64,000 nt of DNA from assembly GCA_963422675.2 (NCBI GenBank), contig CAXVYS010000008.1:62001-126000 (forward strand), written 5' to 3'. Every line of letters begins with the position of its first letter. Position 1 is the stretch's first letter. A model generated the notes under the pieces. It was not told the DNA's origin. It worked only from the letters and a program-made list of their open reading frames with translations, and did no database searches. A program made the translations under genes and the position numbers. This document shows, one piece after another, positions 42,942-52,946 of the stretch. The stretch is from UBA4416 sp963422675. Its GTDB lineage: Bacteria; Bacteroidota; Bacteroidia; B-17B0; Aurantibacillaceae.

Positions 42942-45900
42942 TTAACGTTTGGTATGATTTTTAGTTTCCTGAATAGTCATAATTCCTTTTTCTGTTTCCT
43001 TTTTAACCCTTATCAAACTACCCTCTTCATCATACTCATAAAAGGTTGCGAAATTATTCGCATCAAGCTCTGCAACATATTTAAGAGTAACCGGATCATA
43101 TACAAATGATTTCATATTACTATTGAAAGGATGAATTCTTATATCATCAAAATAACTTACACCTGAATTATTGATACTGCTATTTACCAACGAAAAATAA
43201 ATTTTTCCGGTAGCGCCTGATGAAATAGTAAATTCTTGTTCAAAACGTTGCCACCCATCAATGATTTCACTTTTTTTAACCGAACTAGAAGCAACCGAAC
43301 CCGTACCACCTATAAATAAATTAACTGATGAGTTTGTATAATCTAATATATTAGTAGCTTCTGACCCAATAACTTTCTCTTTTACCCAATATGATAAAAT
43401 ATATTTTTTGCTTCCATTGCCTGTTATAGGAGAAAATGGATATATAAAGTCTGAGCAATTCAACGTATAAGTACATAATGGAGATATCGTTGTAGGACAA
43501 TTATCACTTAGTTTTTTTGAAATATTTACATTCATTGTTGATGTTACTTTCATACTATATTTCCCGGTATGTGCATTTAAATTATCCAGATTGGTTTTAT
43601 AGTCGTAAAAATCAAAATGATGCTCTTTACTGAAGTTGTTACATAAAAGACTATTGAAATTATAATCTTCAAAACCATCGAAAGCTATTTCCTGTAATTT
43701 GGCATTCGATGCAACCGCTATTGGTAAAGACTCATTATAACCATAGAGTGCAGAAGAGTACCTGTTTAAGGCATCCTTATTTTCAACTTCTACTCCATTA
43801 GGGGTATGTTTACTAATTTCAGATGTATAAGTCCAATTTGTCGCATTTTTAACCCAGCTCCCTCCTGTTAAACCATAAAAGGCAGAATAATTAGTGAGGT
43901 AACCATCTTTACGGATATCCAGATTATTACCAGAAGTTGGCGTAGTTTGACGACGACTTTCCAAAAACGACCAGGTTATTTTTGGTCTCCAACTCCCTTT
44001 AATACCATACACAAACGGATTTACTTTATCACCAATATCTACACCACATTTATTCCCTGATCCTCCAGATGTTGCACATCCGGTAGTAAGAGTATTACAT
44101 ACTGAGTAAAAAACTACAGGAATACTCACACCGTTTACAACCAGAATCAAATTAACTTCATGATTATTGGCACAATTACCAACTGAAGGTGCAAAATTAA
44201 ATACTGGAGCAGACGAGCCGTTTGTATATGATAAATTTAAAAGGCTCCAGTCATTTCCTGCAGGCAAAGTAAATTTCACTTTACATCCCTCTAATTCATT
44301 GTACCATTGATCAAATCCTGTAGTATTATTTACACAACCATATAATTCATTGCTAGCAATTCCTGTTGTTGTATAGGTTATTCCTGGCGAAAGTTGTGTA
44401 CTCCATCTTGGGCCACAGTTACCTGAAGGCCAACCGGCTGACAGAGAAGTATTAACCCATTCAGGATAATAAACAGTGGCGAACGGAGGATTAGGACAGC
44501 CCGAAGCAATTGGTTCCTGTCCCAGGAACTTCTGGTTTATCAATAATTTATTAAAAAGGTTTCTCCAGTTTACAGCATTCTGAGTAAGTGTGCAATTACA
44601 AGTACTTTTTATGGAATTATCATAGCCTTTAAAAGTCTGCCATTGATCACTGTACTCTATAGCCGATGTATTAAGTACATTGTGAATTGTAGATACATTT
44701 AATGTAGCATCTGGGACGCCATTATTATCAAAGTCAACAGGATTAACAAGACTCGTTAAAGATGCCATCTGGCTTCCCAATAAATTACGCCTGCCTGAAC
44801 GAAGTACTTTTATTTTAATACTAGTACCGTTCATTGAAGGGTTACCCAACTTATCGATGATCGTAATCTGACCTCCTGAGATACTACAGATCCAACCTAT
44901 ACTGCCGGTAGTACCAAGAGCAAGCTCATCTCCAATATTATAAAATGCTGTATTACCAACTGTAGCAACACCTGCACTGAAGTTTACTGTTTCCGAAAAT
45001 CCAATGTTTTTATAAGCAGGCCCCATTAAATCATAACCCCAAAATGATGGATATTTTACTGAATAAATATCATCCTCAAAATCATTTTTAGTTCTCGTTA
45101 CCAATACATCACCTGTTTGAGCATCATAAGCAAGATTTGAAGTAGTTACTATCGATCCCAAATCCTGAGCAGTTGTTTTATCCAGAATACCATAATTACT
45201 AATTACTTTAGTAATAACGGATGAACGGAAACGCGTTTTTTCGTAACTGAAATCGGGCCAAATAGTTGGTACAATTCCAGGAAATACACCAACAAGAAAC
45301 ATAGAGAGATTTATTTGAGCTCCACCCATAACGGTTGTGGTTTCATTTTCTCTGAAATCAGCCACCGCATCAAAATCCATCCCAATAGTAGTAGAAGATA
45401 TATTACCTTTCTGATCAATTACCCAACATCTGTTATCTAATTCATTTGGCACACAACTGGCATCTGAATAAATATCTTTTAAACCATAATCCGTATAACC
45501 ATTAGGTCCTTTGGTTTTATATAAATATTCAACCTTACTTATTGGTGTAACGGTACCTTCCGCAAAAACAGATTGCCCCTTTGGTTTACCATGCATATCA
45601 TTTAATTTAATGACATATCCCTGTGACGCAGTTACATAATCTCTTGCCATAACTTTTAACAAGCCTCCTAATGGTGGTTTCCATTGTTTAGGATCGATAG
45701 AAGTGTGTCTGGTTATAGTTGGGTAATCTTTTGCTGTATAAAACTCGTGCACTACATAACCTGTTCCGTGCGTTTTAAGATTAGTTCCAACAGGAATTTT
45801 ATTTTTAACTTTTACTTTACTGTAAGCAATAGAAGCCGAAGGAAAAAACGTTTCTCCAAAAGGTTCTTCCATAAAAAAGCGTTCATCTGGCACCAGCATG

Positions 45901-48900
45901 GTCCACTTATTAGGTCCCATAAATACAGGTTGACGGAAAGGGTTTTCATCACCACCAAGCATTGGCTCATAGGAAGCCACACCCGAACTGATCATTTTTC
46001 CATTAAATTCAGTCTCATACGTAAATTCCTGCCCGTATTTAGAATTATCCTGCCCAGCATAAGTTCCATTGCTTGTTTGTAAAAGCCAGTTATCATTAAT
46101 GGTTAATTCTTTGACACGTGAACCACCACCAAATTTATGTCCATTAGGATTATATAATCGTATCCACGATTTACCATAAACAAATTCCTGACCATAACCT
46201 TTTTTAATTAAGCTCAGATTAGGGCCTAAAATAGCATCAATCATCGCTTTACCAAAACCACTGGTTGCTGCACCGGCTAATTGTTTTACTGCAGTAATAA
46301 CATCCGATGGTGGACTAAAAGCAGCATCCCAAACAATATTATTATAATGGGATTTACCAAAATTAAGTGCCGCTTTTGTTATAGGATTTGTACTCAAGGT
46401 ACTTCCTATGGATGTTTTATCATCAATCACCACATCTTTTAATTTGACATAGGCAACAGGAAAATTATGCGGGCCTGTAACAGAAGATACTATACCACAG
46501 ATAGCAGTTGCACCACCATCGAGTTCCGCATATCCGGAAACATATTCAAAATGATCACCAGAATTAGCATGCCCAGGTGATGTACTTGTTAGGTTTACCA
46601 AAAACCTGAAATATAAATATTTGCCACTTGAATTAATATCTTTTAAATAATCCTCCCTTATCTCATCCGCTGCAGGGAGAGCACCCTGTAATGGTTTTGT
46701 TAATTCAAATTGCAAATAAGAATTTGATGTAGGATTTAAAGGATTAGAACGGTTATATAATTGACCCGGTGTATTTATAGTACCTATACCTGAACCGATA
46801 CTATTACTTATGCCTAATACTTTCATCATCTGCATAGATGGCCGGTTCTGTACAAAAGCATAATCATCCGACTCATAATTAACTTCGATTGTAGCACCGG
46901 AAGGCAAATCTATTTTCGTAAGATTCCAGGCTGAAGACCTAAAATCAGCATCTTCTTTACTAAACTGATCTGTATAAGGAAATTCAGAATTATTTAAAGC
47001 ACTGCCATAACTATATCCGGTTGGTAATGGTGAAGAAGTAGTATAAGATGAATTATTATTATTTAATGGCATATAATTACCCCAACGATCAAACGCTTTA
47101 GAATGATACTTGAAATTATTACTTATGCCAGTAAGTACCCCGCCTGATAAAAGATTCTGATTGTATGTAAATTTATATTGACTAAAGGCAGCTTTATCTG
47201 ATTTACCATAAGTAAAATAAACTGCTTTCAACGTTAATTTTCCTTTGGCACTATTAATGTTAGTTCCATTTACGATTTCGCTTAAGCCATCATTGTTTGG
47301 TATCCCTGAACATAAAGAATAATCGTATACAAAATGAACCACCTTAATAGGTATTGCCGGTGTGGGAGAAGTTGAAGGTGGATTTGCTATAAAATCAGGC
47401 TTAGAATACAATGAGATAGATTTGATATATTTTGTTTTCACAGAAGTATTTGCTCCTCCGTCAATATCATTTACTCCAATAGCATCATGCCTGTCCCCTA
47501 AATCAAAAACAGCCACATAATTTTTAGTTTCTATTTTTGACGTGAACCATAATTCTTTTTCTCCATATAAAAAATTTCCCTGATCATCATTTTCGATCGA
47601 TTTCCCGCTTTCATTAAAATTTGCCTTCAACGATTCAAATGGCATTCTCCACTTCATCCCATCTACTTTTTTATACTCAAATTTTGTATAATTACCAAAA
47701 TCGTCGTCGGTTGGCCCGTCTCCAGTTAAATCAACATAATCGGGAGAGATAACTGCCGTTAATAAATAAGAATGCGCATAAGCAGGTAATTTTACTTTAT
47801 TATAATAATGATCAAGTCCTTTACTATTAGAGATTGATCTATCGCCTGTATTATACGAAACATAACCGCTTGATGGATCATACAAATTGTTTTGAGCAGG
47901 GTTATTACTCGAAGTAGTTAGGTAGCTGGCGTTAAATGTTACTTCTTCCTGATCTGTATTATATGCCGGAAGACCATATACATAGCGACTTCCATCTAAC
48001 CTAAGAGTTGTTATTTCTGCAATATGATGTCCTTTGGCTGCACTATTTACAAGCCTGGTTGCACCACTGTAAAAACTCTTATTTAATCCATACTGCGCAG
48101 CTTCATCGAGATTCAAAGTTGACAACACCTGATTTCTTTTTTGGCGGGTTGTAATATGATTCGTTGAACTTATTGCTGAAAGCGGTGTATTAGACCCGGA
48201 TTCAAGATTATTACTTGCTGTATGGTTTACCAAACCGGTAACTTCTATTCTTTTTGGAAGATCATACCCTAAATTGTTATACAAATTACGCTGAACATCA
48301 TCCACTGATTTTTCACCAACTTCTTTAAAATAATATGGCTCATAATCGGGTTGTCCAGAAATTGCATCATGTGCCCTTAAATTAGCCATTGCATCATTAT
48401 CATTAATCCATTTACCTGTGGTTGTATTGACATCCACTACAGATACATTAACCCCTAAATGTGCCGTGTTAGTCGCCGCAAATTCAACTCCTCCTGAGTA
48501 ACTATCACTGGTGGTAGTTGCAGAATTATCAAACATATATCCTACATCACTTCTGAATGGCCTGAATGCGCCGCCAATACCCTGCCCTGTAACCGAGAAC
48601 ACATCATATGTTTGATTTGTAATAGGCAAATTTTTAGTATAACGGCTAAATGCCTGATCTTTTTCGCGGTTAAAATCCATTAATACATTATCAGCTCCCT
48701 GGCCATTATGACTAAACATATAACCATAAGCCGGAAGTGAAGAAGAGTTGTTTAGTAATGATTGATTTGAAAAATAACCACCCAATGTGATATCACCATC
48801 CAACCCAAAAATAGTAGTACCTAATTTAAAACTTAAGGCCACAGAATTGTTTACCATAGAATTATGAACCTGAGGAATAAATGTAGAAGCACCAAAATTA

Positions 48901-49778
48901 ATTACACCTGCCGAACTCATTCCCCCACTTTGACTTGAAGATTTTATTCCGATTCCAAAAAAGGAATTAGGGTTTAAATAAATAGTATTTTTTTCCGTTG
49001 TTTTATTATAACTAGCATTTACACTCAGGTCTTTTAAGCCTGAACGAGAGTTCATACTCATTCCAATACCTACACCAACAGAGCCGGTAGTTCTTTCATC
49101 GCCTTTTTGTTTTTCATCCGTTTTATACGAAAAACTTAAACTCGGGCTAACAGTAAGTCCACCACTATTACTCGCTTTCATACCCAAACCCGCATTCATA
49201 GATCCTTTACCGCTATTACCGGCTGATATTCCGATACTCGCAGAATGTTCCATGCCAATACCGGTATAATTATTATAGGTCAATCCTAAACCTACATTAA
49301 GCTTACCTGAACCATGGCTTGAACTTGTAGCCGTTTTTTTCCACCCGAAAATTTCAACACCAACTCCAACATTTACACCAAAGGTGTTATTGTCTTTCAT
49401 ATTGAATTCTTTTTCAATCATGTCACCGTTAAAATCATCTGGTAAACCGCGCATGTTTCTGTTAATTGCTCCCACATTTAAATTCCAGCCAAGGCCTGCC
49501 CAACTCGCTTCCTGGTCCATACCCGCACCCGAATTGTATGCTATATTTAAAGGATAGCCCCCAACATCCATTAAGGGAATATTGTATTTAAAATCACCGG
49601 AGGTGAGATCCACCATTTCAGATGTATTTATAGGAGTAAAAGCCTGTACTTCTGGCTGTGAAGGACCTCCCGTTAATGCAAATGTTGCAGTCGGGGTTAT
49701 AATTTCAGAAACGAAAGTTATTAATAGAAAAAAACTAATAATTCTTTTTCGCCGGTTGCTTCCTGATAATTGTATCAT
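42942..49778 (-). CDS. Giant TcB/SpvB-like partner protein (2278 residues) of the RHS protein
   Basis: Signal peptide MIQLSGSNRRKRIISFFLLITFVSEIITPTATFA. The next part, VDLTSGDFKYNIPLMDVGGYPLNIAYNSGAGMDQEASWAGLGWNLNVGAINRNMRGLPDDF, is the hallmark start of Bacteroidota RHS-associated giants and parallels SpvB/TcB N-termini. Residues ~130-330 are Gly/Ser-rich beta strands; the middle holds long beta-propeller/shell-like sequence; ~2050-2220 is a carbohydrate-binding-type jelly-roll (GKYSMKVTST ... GWQRFEQEFTISSGATGKIYFSLVN ... FDDIRIHPF); the end (YDPVTLKYVAELDANNFATFYEYDEEGSLIRVKKE) is YD-like. No T9SS domain. In Tc toxins TcB closes the RHS cocoon, so it may do so here; inference from order and size. 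Confidence 0.75.
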   Translation of the reverse strand: MIQLSGSNRRKRIISFFLLITFVSEIITPTATFALTGGPSQPEVQAFTPINTSEMVDLTSGDFKYNIPLMDVGGYPLNIAYNSGAGMDQEASWAGLGWNLNVGAINRNMRGLPDDFNGDMIEKEFNMKDNNTFGVNVGVGVEIFGWKKTATSSSHGSGKLNVGLGLTYNNYTGIGMEHSASIGISAGNSGKGSMNAGLGMKASNSGGLTVSPSLSFSYKTDEKQKGDERTTGSVGVGIGMSMNSRSGLKDLSVNASYNKTTEKNTIYLNPNSFFGIGIKSSSQSGGMSSAGVINFGASTFIPQVHNSMVNNSVALSFKLGTTIFGLDGDITLGGYFSNQSLLNNSSSLPAYGYMFSHNGQGADNVLMDFNREKDQAFSRYTKNLPITNQTYDVFSVTGQGIGGAFRPFRSDVGYMFDNSATTTSDSYSGGVEFAATNTAHLGVNVSVVDVNTTTGKWINDNDAMANLRAHDAISGQPDYEPYYFKEVGEKSVDDVQRNLYNNLGYDLPKRIEVTGLVNHTASNNLESGSNTPLSAISSTNHITTRQKRNQVLSTLNLDEAAQYGLNKSFYSGATRLVNSAAKGHHIAEITTLRLDGSRYVYGLPAYNTDQEEVTFNASYLTTSSNNPAQNNLYDPSSGYVSYNTGDRSISNSKGLDHYYNKVKLPAYAHSYLLTAVISPDYVDLTGDGPTDDDFGNYTKFEYKKVDGMKWRMPFESLKANFNESGKSIENDDQGNFLYGEKELWFTSKIETKNYVAVFDLGDRHDAIGVNDIDGGANTSVKTKYIKSISLYSKPDFIANPPSTSPTPAIPIKVVHFVYDYSLCSGIPNNDGLSEIVNGTNINSAKGKLTLKAVYFTYGKSDKAAFSQYKFTYNQNLLSGGVLTGISNNFKYHSKAFDRWGNYMPLNNNNSSYTTSSPLPTGYSYGSALNNSEFPYTDQFSKEDADFRSSAWNLTKIDLPSGATIEVNYESDDYAFVQNRPSMQMMKVLGISNSIGSGIGTINTPGQLYNRSNPLNPTSNSYLQFELTKPLQGALPAADEIREDYLKDINSSGKYLYFRFLVNLTSTSPGHANSGDHFEYVSGYAELDGGATAICGIVSSVTGPHNFPVAYVKLKDVVIDDKTSIGSTLSTNPITKAALNFGKSHYNNIVWDAAFSPPSDVITAVKQLAGAATSGFGKAMIDAILGPNLSLIKKGYGQEFVYGKSWIRLYNPNGHKFGGGSRVKELTINDNWLLQTSNGTYAGQDNSKYGQEFTYETEFNGKMISSGVASYEPMLGGDENPFRQPVFMGPNKWTMLVPDERFFMEEPFGETFFPSASIAYSKVKVKNKIPVGTNLKTHGTGYVVHEFYTAKDYPTITRHTSIDPKQWKPPLGGLLKVMARDYVTASQGYVIKLNDMHGKPKGQSVFAEGTVTPISKVEYLYKTKGPNGYTDYGLKDIYSDASCVPNELDNRCWVIDQKGNISSTTIGMDFDAVADFRENETTTVMGGAQINLSMFLVGVFPGIVPTIWPDFSYEKTRFRSSVITKVISNYGILDKTTAQDLGSIVTTSNLAYDAQTGDVLVTRTKNDFEDDIYSVKYPSFWGYDLMGPAYKNIGFSETVNFSAGVATVGNTAFYNIGDELALGTTGSIGWICSISGGQITIIDKLGNPSMNGTSIKIKVLRSGRRNLLGSQMASLTSLVNPVDFDNNGVPDATLNVSTIHNVLNTSAIEYSDQWQTFKGYDNSIKSTCNCTLTQNAVNWRNLFNKLLINQKFLGQEPIASGCPNPPFATVYYPEWVNTSLSAGWPSGNCGPRWSTQLSPGITYTTTGIASNELYGCVNNTTGFDQWYNELEGCKVKFTLPAGNDWSLLNLSYTNGSSAPVFNFAPSVGNCANNHEVNLILVVNGVSIPVVFYSVCNTLTTGCATSGGSGNKCGVDIGDKVNPFVYGIKGSWRPKITWSFLESRRQTTPTSGNNLDIRKDGYLTNYSAFYGLTGGSWVKNATNWTYTSEISKHTPNGVEVENKDALNRYSSALYGYNESLPIAVASNAKLQEIAFDGFEDYNFNSLLCNNFSKEHHFDFYDYKTNLDNLNAHTGKYSMKVTSTMNVNISKKLSDNCPTTISPLCTYTLNCSDFIYPFSPITGNGSKKYILSYWVKEKVIGSEATNILDYTNSSVNLFIGGTGSVASSSVKKSEIIDGWQRFEQEFTISSGATGKIYFSLVNSSINNSGVSYFDDIRIHPFNSNMKSFVYDPVTLKYVAELDANNFATFYEYDEEGSLIRVKKETEKGIMTIQETKNHTKR

Positions 49779-49781
49779 AAT

Positions 49782-50426
49782 TTAATTAATCTTAATGTGG
49801 GGGTGATTTAATAGTTCCTGCTCGTTTAAAGCAAATTTTATAATTCCTGTTTTTAAAAATGTATTATCATAAACAAAAACCGCATCTTTAAATTTGGATA
49901 ACTTAAATCCTATCATAAAATCAGTTTTAGGTGAAATTCCATAGCTTCTTTCAAAATGATACAAAACACAGGGAATTGTATCTTTTTCTGCCAAAACAAT
50001 ATTTATATCCTTTTGCATTTTAAATGCATAATAATCTACCCTTTCATTATACGCTGCATCTATATCTCCTTCTAATTTATATTTCAACAACTCTTCATTA
50101 AAATCATCAATGCTAATCTCTAAATTAAAAAACACCAAACTATCGTAATTTCTAACTAATGAATCGAATTTTGCCTGATTTATTTTAGATACATCCTCTG
50201 TTTGCTTCAGTGCTATTTCTTCATTTGAAATATGAATCAATTTAATATTTACATCCTTTATTTTCTTTTCATAAGTATTTCCAGATCGCTCTTTTTCAAT
50301 GAAATTTTCAGCATCGCTATTGGATGTAATGTTATATGTGCCCCCAACAGTATTACTACAGGAAACAAAGCAACAAGTACTCACACTTATTAATATACTA
50401 TATACAAACTTATTTAGCACCTGCAT
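49782..50426 (-). CDS. Lipoprotein in the RHS operon, unknown role
   Basis: 214 residues from the ATG at 50426 (MQVLNKFVYSILISVSTCCFVSC); the upstream start at 50453 would only lengthen the signal sequence. CFVSC is a lipobox. Mature part: predicted mixed alpha/beta, with FIEKERSGNTYEKKIKDVNIKLIHISNEEIALKQTEDVSK and a C-terminal beta region; no domain recognised. Its start lies inside the end of the OmpH-like gene (17-base overlap) and its stop three bases before the 2278-residue giant, so its production is tied to both. Confidence 0.6.
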   Translation of the reverse strand: MQVLNKFVYSILISVSTCCFVSCSNTVGGTYNITSNSDAENFIEKERSGNTYEKKIKDVNIKLIHISNEEIALKQTEDVSKINQAKFDSLVRNYDSLVFFNLEISIDDFNEELLKYKLEGDIDAAYNERVDYYAFKMQKDINIVLAEKDTIPCVLYHFERSYGISPKTDFMIGFKLSKFKDAVFVYDNTFLKTGIIKFALNEQELLNHPHIKIN

Positions 50427-50928
50427 ATTTTTGATTAATGTATTCTGAAACATCTTTGGTTATATCATCTTTTTCTTTGGCATACATAATGTTTCCCTGA
50501 CCCGTTGCGCCAAATATGACATCATATCCCTTTTCTTTTCCGTAGTCATCCATATACTGGTTGATTTGTTTCCATATTTGCTCAGAGTATTGTTGAACTG
50601 TAGCTTCATTATCAGTCGTAAACTCTTTCTCTTTGTATAAATAGGATCTTTGCAACTCGCTGATTTGACTTTTATCATTATCAGTCAATGCATTTCCTTT
50701 AATGGTGATATATTGAATTTTAAATTTGATGCTATCCAATAAATTTTGCCTCGCTAACTGCACTTTTTTGTATTTATCTTCGAGTTCTTTTTTTAATTTA
50801 AATCCATCGTATAGAACGGATGTATTTACATAGGCTATTTTTTTTGAGGAATAGATACTCCAAAATATTGAACATGCTACTAAGCCAACTAATAATACAG
50901 GTCCAATGAATTTTTTATTTATATTCAT
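50410..50928 (-). CDS. OmpH/Skp-like periplasmic chaperone
   Basis: 172 residues. One N-terminal hydrophobic segment (FIGPVLLVGLVACSIFWSIY) is followed by KKIAYVNTSVLYDGFKLKKELEDKYKKVQLARQNLL, the OmpH start in which the central long helices (50-130) form a coiled coil, and KGYDVIFGATGQGNIMYAKEKDDITKDVSEYINQKY, the C-terminal beta region. Skp trimers hold unfolded outer-membrane and secreted proteins in the periplasm. The copy here sits in the secretion/RHS operon, unlike the housekeeping skp near bamA, so a dedicated chaperone for the giant cargo is likely. Confidence 0.8.
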   Translation of the reverse strand: MNINKKFIGPVLLVGLVACSIFWSIYSSKKIAYVNTSVLYDGFKLKKELEDKYKKVQLARQNLLDSIKFKIQYITIKGNALTDNDKSQISELQRSYLYKEKEFTTDNEATVQQYSEQIWKQINQYMDDYGKEKGYDVIFGATGQGNIMYAKEKDDITKDVSEYINQKYAGAK

Positions 50929-50933
50929 AAATT

Positions 50934-52262
50934 TTAATATTTAAAGCGCGCAGAATACACTTCGTTCTTTTTGTTAGTAATTGATATTCGGTAAAATTGG
51001 CCAACGGTTAATCCGGATATAGATGACAGATTCAATGCATAACGGTTATCTCCAATGTTTTCAACTAATCCCGGAATTACAGATATTGCCTGATTTTTAT
51101 CGTTTACAATTTTATAATTCAACACTAATGCAGGATCAACATATTCTTCATTAAACGTGAAATAAAGCTTTTGATTAAGTGAATTGCAATATCCGGCATC
51201 GAGAATTTTTTTCAAAACAACATAAAAAGGGGCTCCGATATATACAAGTTTATCATCCGTTTTTATGCAACCTGTAGTTAAATCCGTTACCGTTACTGTA
51301 AAAAGAGTACTGGCACTTGCTATAATCGTTGGGTTTGCATTTGTAGATGAAGGGCTATATGAAGTTGAAGGTATCCAGTTATAAGAATAACTTCCTGAAC
51401 CCATTGAGGCTGTTGGGGAACCACCCAGACTAACACTAGCACCTGATGCAACAAAAGCATCTACGCCGGCATCAGCAACTAAATTAAGCGATGTAAAGCT
51501 ACACCCTATGTTCTCCAATTTAGCTCCGTAATTATAGATAACACCTTTAGCAACCCAGTTTTGAAGAACCATTGCAGAAGGAACCGTTTCAGAGTCAAAA
51601 CCAATCCTATTTTTACTATAAATAATAGTATTACCTGCACGTTCTATCCGAATAACATCCCCTACTGTATATGTTGTTGAAATGGAAGTGAAACTTCCAC
51701 TATTAATGCGGGTCATGGAGCCTCCGGCATTAAACATAATACCGTAATCTATATCGGTATAGCCGGAAGATGCCGCTCCGGGAACATCTAATAAACCCAT
51801 TGCTTTACTAAACCCCGTATTCGTAATCACATACTCTATCCACCCGTTTGTTGATGGTGGCAAAATATTTGACGTATATGCTCCTTCTAACCATGTATCA
51901 GCATGATCAGATCTGTTTTGTATGAGCTCATCACCAATTACTACTAAACCGGGATATAAATTTGTCCAATTAGCTTTATATCCTATGTTATAAGAAGCAG
52001 TTATAGTACTTGCACTTGTGTTTTTAACTGTTACAGTATAATTCCCAACCCCGCGGTTAGTGATGTTACTTGTATATATTGATCCTGGTTGCCATGTATA
52101 GGTATAAGGCGTTCCGGTTCCTGCAGGAGTAAGGTTTATTACTCCATCTGTTCCCCCAATACATTTTACATGAGTAATAGCAGGTATCACTTTTACTTGT
52201 GATAAAGCACCTTTAGCTAACACTATAGCTATAACAACAAAAAAATAGTTTATAAGCCTCAT
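50934..52262 (-). CDS. Secreted SprB/PKD-like repeat protein of the secretion operon
   Basis: 442 residues. Signal peptide MRLINYFFVVIAIVLAKGALSQ. First module KCIGGTDGVINLTPAGTGTPYTYTWQPGSIYTSNITNRGVGNYTVTV is a SprB-type repeat; a ~150-residue lectin/glucanase-like beta sandwich (~90-260) follows; then a PKD/Ig-like unit (VASGASVSLGGSPTASMGSGSYSYNWIPSTSY ... TLFTVTVTDLTTGCI). It ends SISGLTVGQFYRISITNKKNEVYSARFKY, with no T9SS sorting domain although relatives of this architecture usually carry one. That fits export by the T2SS-like system or a periplasmic role. Confidence 0.7.
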   Translation of the reverse strand: MRLINYFFVVIAIVLAKGALSQVKVIPAITHVKCIGGTDGVINLTPAGTGTPYTYTWQPGSIYTSNITNRGVGNYTVTVKNTSASTITASYNIGYKANWTNLYPGLVVIGDELIQNRSDHADTWLEGAYTSNILPPSTNGWIEYVITNTGFSKAMGLLDVPGAASSGYTDIDYGIMFNAGGSMTRINSGSFTSISTTYTVGDVIRIERAGNTIIYSKNRIGFDSETVPSAMVLQNWVAKGVIYNYGAKLENIGCSFTSLNLVADAGVDAFVASGASVSLGGSPTASMGSGSYSYNWIPSTSYSPSSTNANPTIIASASTLFTVTVTDLTTGCIKTDDKLVYIGAPFYVVLKKILDAGYCNSLNQKLYFTFNEEYVDPALVLNYKIVNDKNQAISVIPGLVENIGDNRYALNLSSISGLTVGQFYRISITNKKNEVYSARFKY

Positions 52263-52274
52263 AAAATCACTTTA

Positions 52275-52709
52275 TTATTTTTTCCAATTTAAAACAGGTG
52301 AATTCTTTCCTTCAATATCTTCTGTATATACTTCGAAATTCATATCAGTTATTTTATTGGTAGTAATTGTTCTGATATACATGATATCTTTTTCTCTCCT
52401 AAATACAGTTTGGTGTTGTTCATTAATAACAGGATCCGACTTGGACGAATAAGATGTTGATAATAAGTTGCCCTCGCTGGATTTACCGGAACTAATCCTT
52501 ACATACACTTTATTTATTTTAGCATCTGCTTTTAATTCCACTACATAAATTACAACAACCGGAGAATCTATAATCTTAGAAACATCTTTTGGGTTTCCAT
52601 CTTCATACATGATTGAAAACCGTTGAATGGTTGGATGATTTGCTACCTGAGCGATTGCGTGGTTTTGAAATACTATGACAAAAACTAATAATGTAACAAA
52701 AACTTTCAT
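52275..52709 (-). CDS. Secreted protein of unknown function
   Basis: 144 residues with signal peptide MKVFVTLLVFVIVFQNHAIAQ. Mature part is a single beta domain (RFSIMYEDGNPKDVSKIIDSPVVVIYVVELKADAKINKVYVRISS ... IRTITTNKITDMNFEVYTEDIEGK) reminiscent of an Ig/FN3 sandwich. No family recognised. First gene after the 237-bp gap in the large operon, 12 bases before the SprB-like gene. Confidence 0.55.
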   Translation of the reverse strand: MKVFVTLLVFVIVFQNHAIAQVANHPTIQRFSIMYEDGNPKDVSKIIDSPVVVIYVVELKADAKINKVYVRISSGKSSEGNLLSTSYSSKSDPVINEQHQTVFRREKDIMYIRTITTNKITDMNFEVYTEDIEGKNSPVLNWKK

Positions 52710-52803
52710 AATTAATCAGATGCTTAAATTTTCTGCTAATGAACAAAATAAATGTTAAACTAAAATCAAGTTGTTAATAATTATTTGGTTCGAAAGTGAA
52801 AAT

Positions 52804-52874
52804 TACTCATTTATAGTTACAGAAATTTTAATTCTGTAGTTGAACCATCAGAGAACACTACTCATATATAGTTA
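52804..52874. promoter_or_regulatory. Direct repeats in the internal gap of the large operon
   Basis: TACTCATTTATAGTTA (52804-52819) and TACTCATATATAGTTA (52859-52874) differ at one base and are 55 bp apart, in the only long gap (52710-52946) of the operon. They lie upstream of the 52709 start on the minus strand and could be binding sites for a second, internal promoter. The core ATTTATAGTTA also occurs at 23682-23692, before the left secretion operon. Confidence 0.45.
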
Positions 52875-52946
52875 AAAAAATTAGCAAATGAAATCAAAAC
52901 AAATAGATCATTTGTTTTTTATGAAAGAGAAAATAAAATTGAAATT

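Noticed and set aside
45684..46082. 132-codon plus-strand ORF inside the 2278-residue giant
   Set aside because: Antisense to an intact reading frame, composition typical of a shadow frame.
32813..49778. T9SS as export route of the two giants
   Set aside because: Neither C-terminus has the sorting-domain pattern (YPNP, NxxGxxV, GxYxxK) seen in the two real T9SS cargos of this window.
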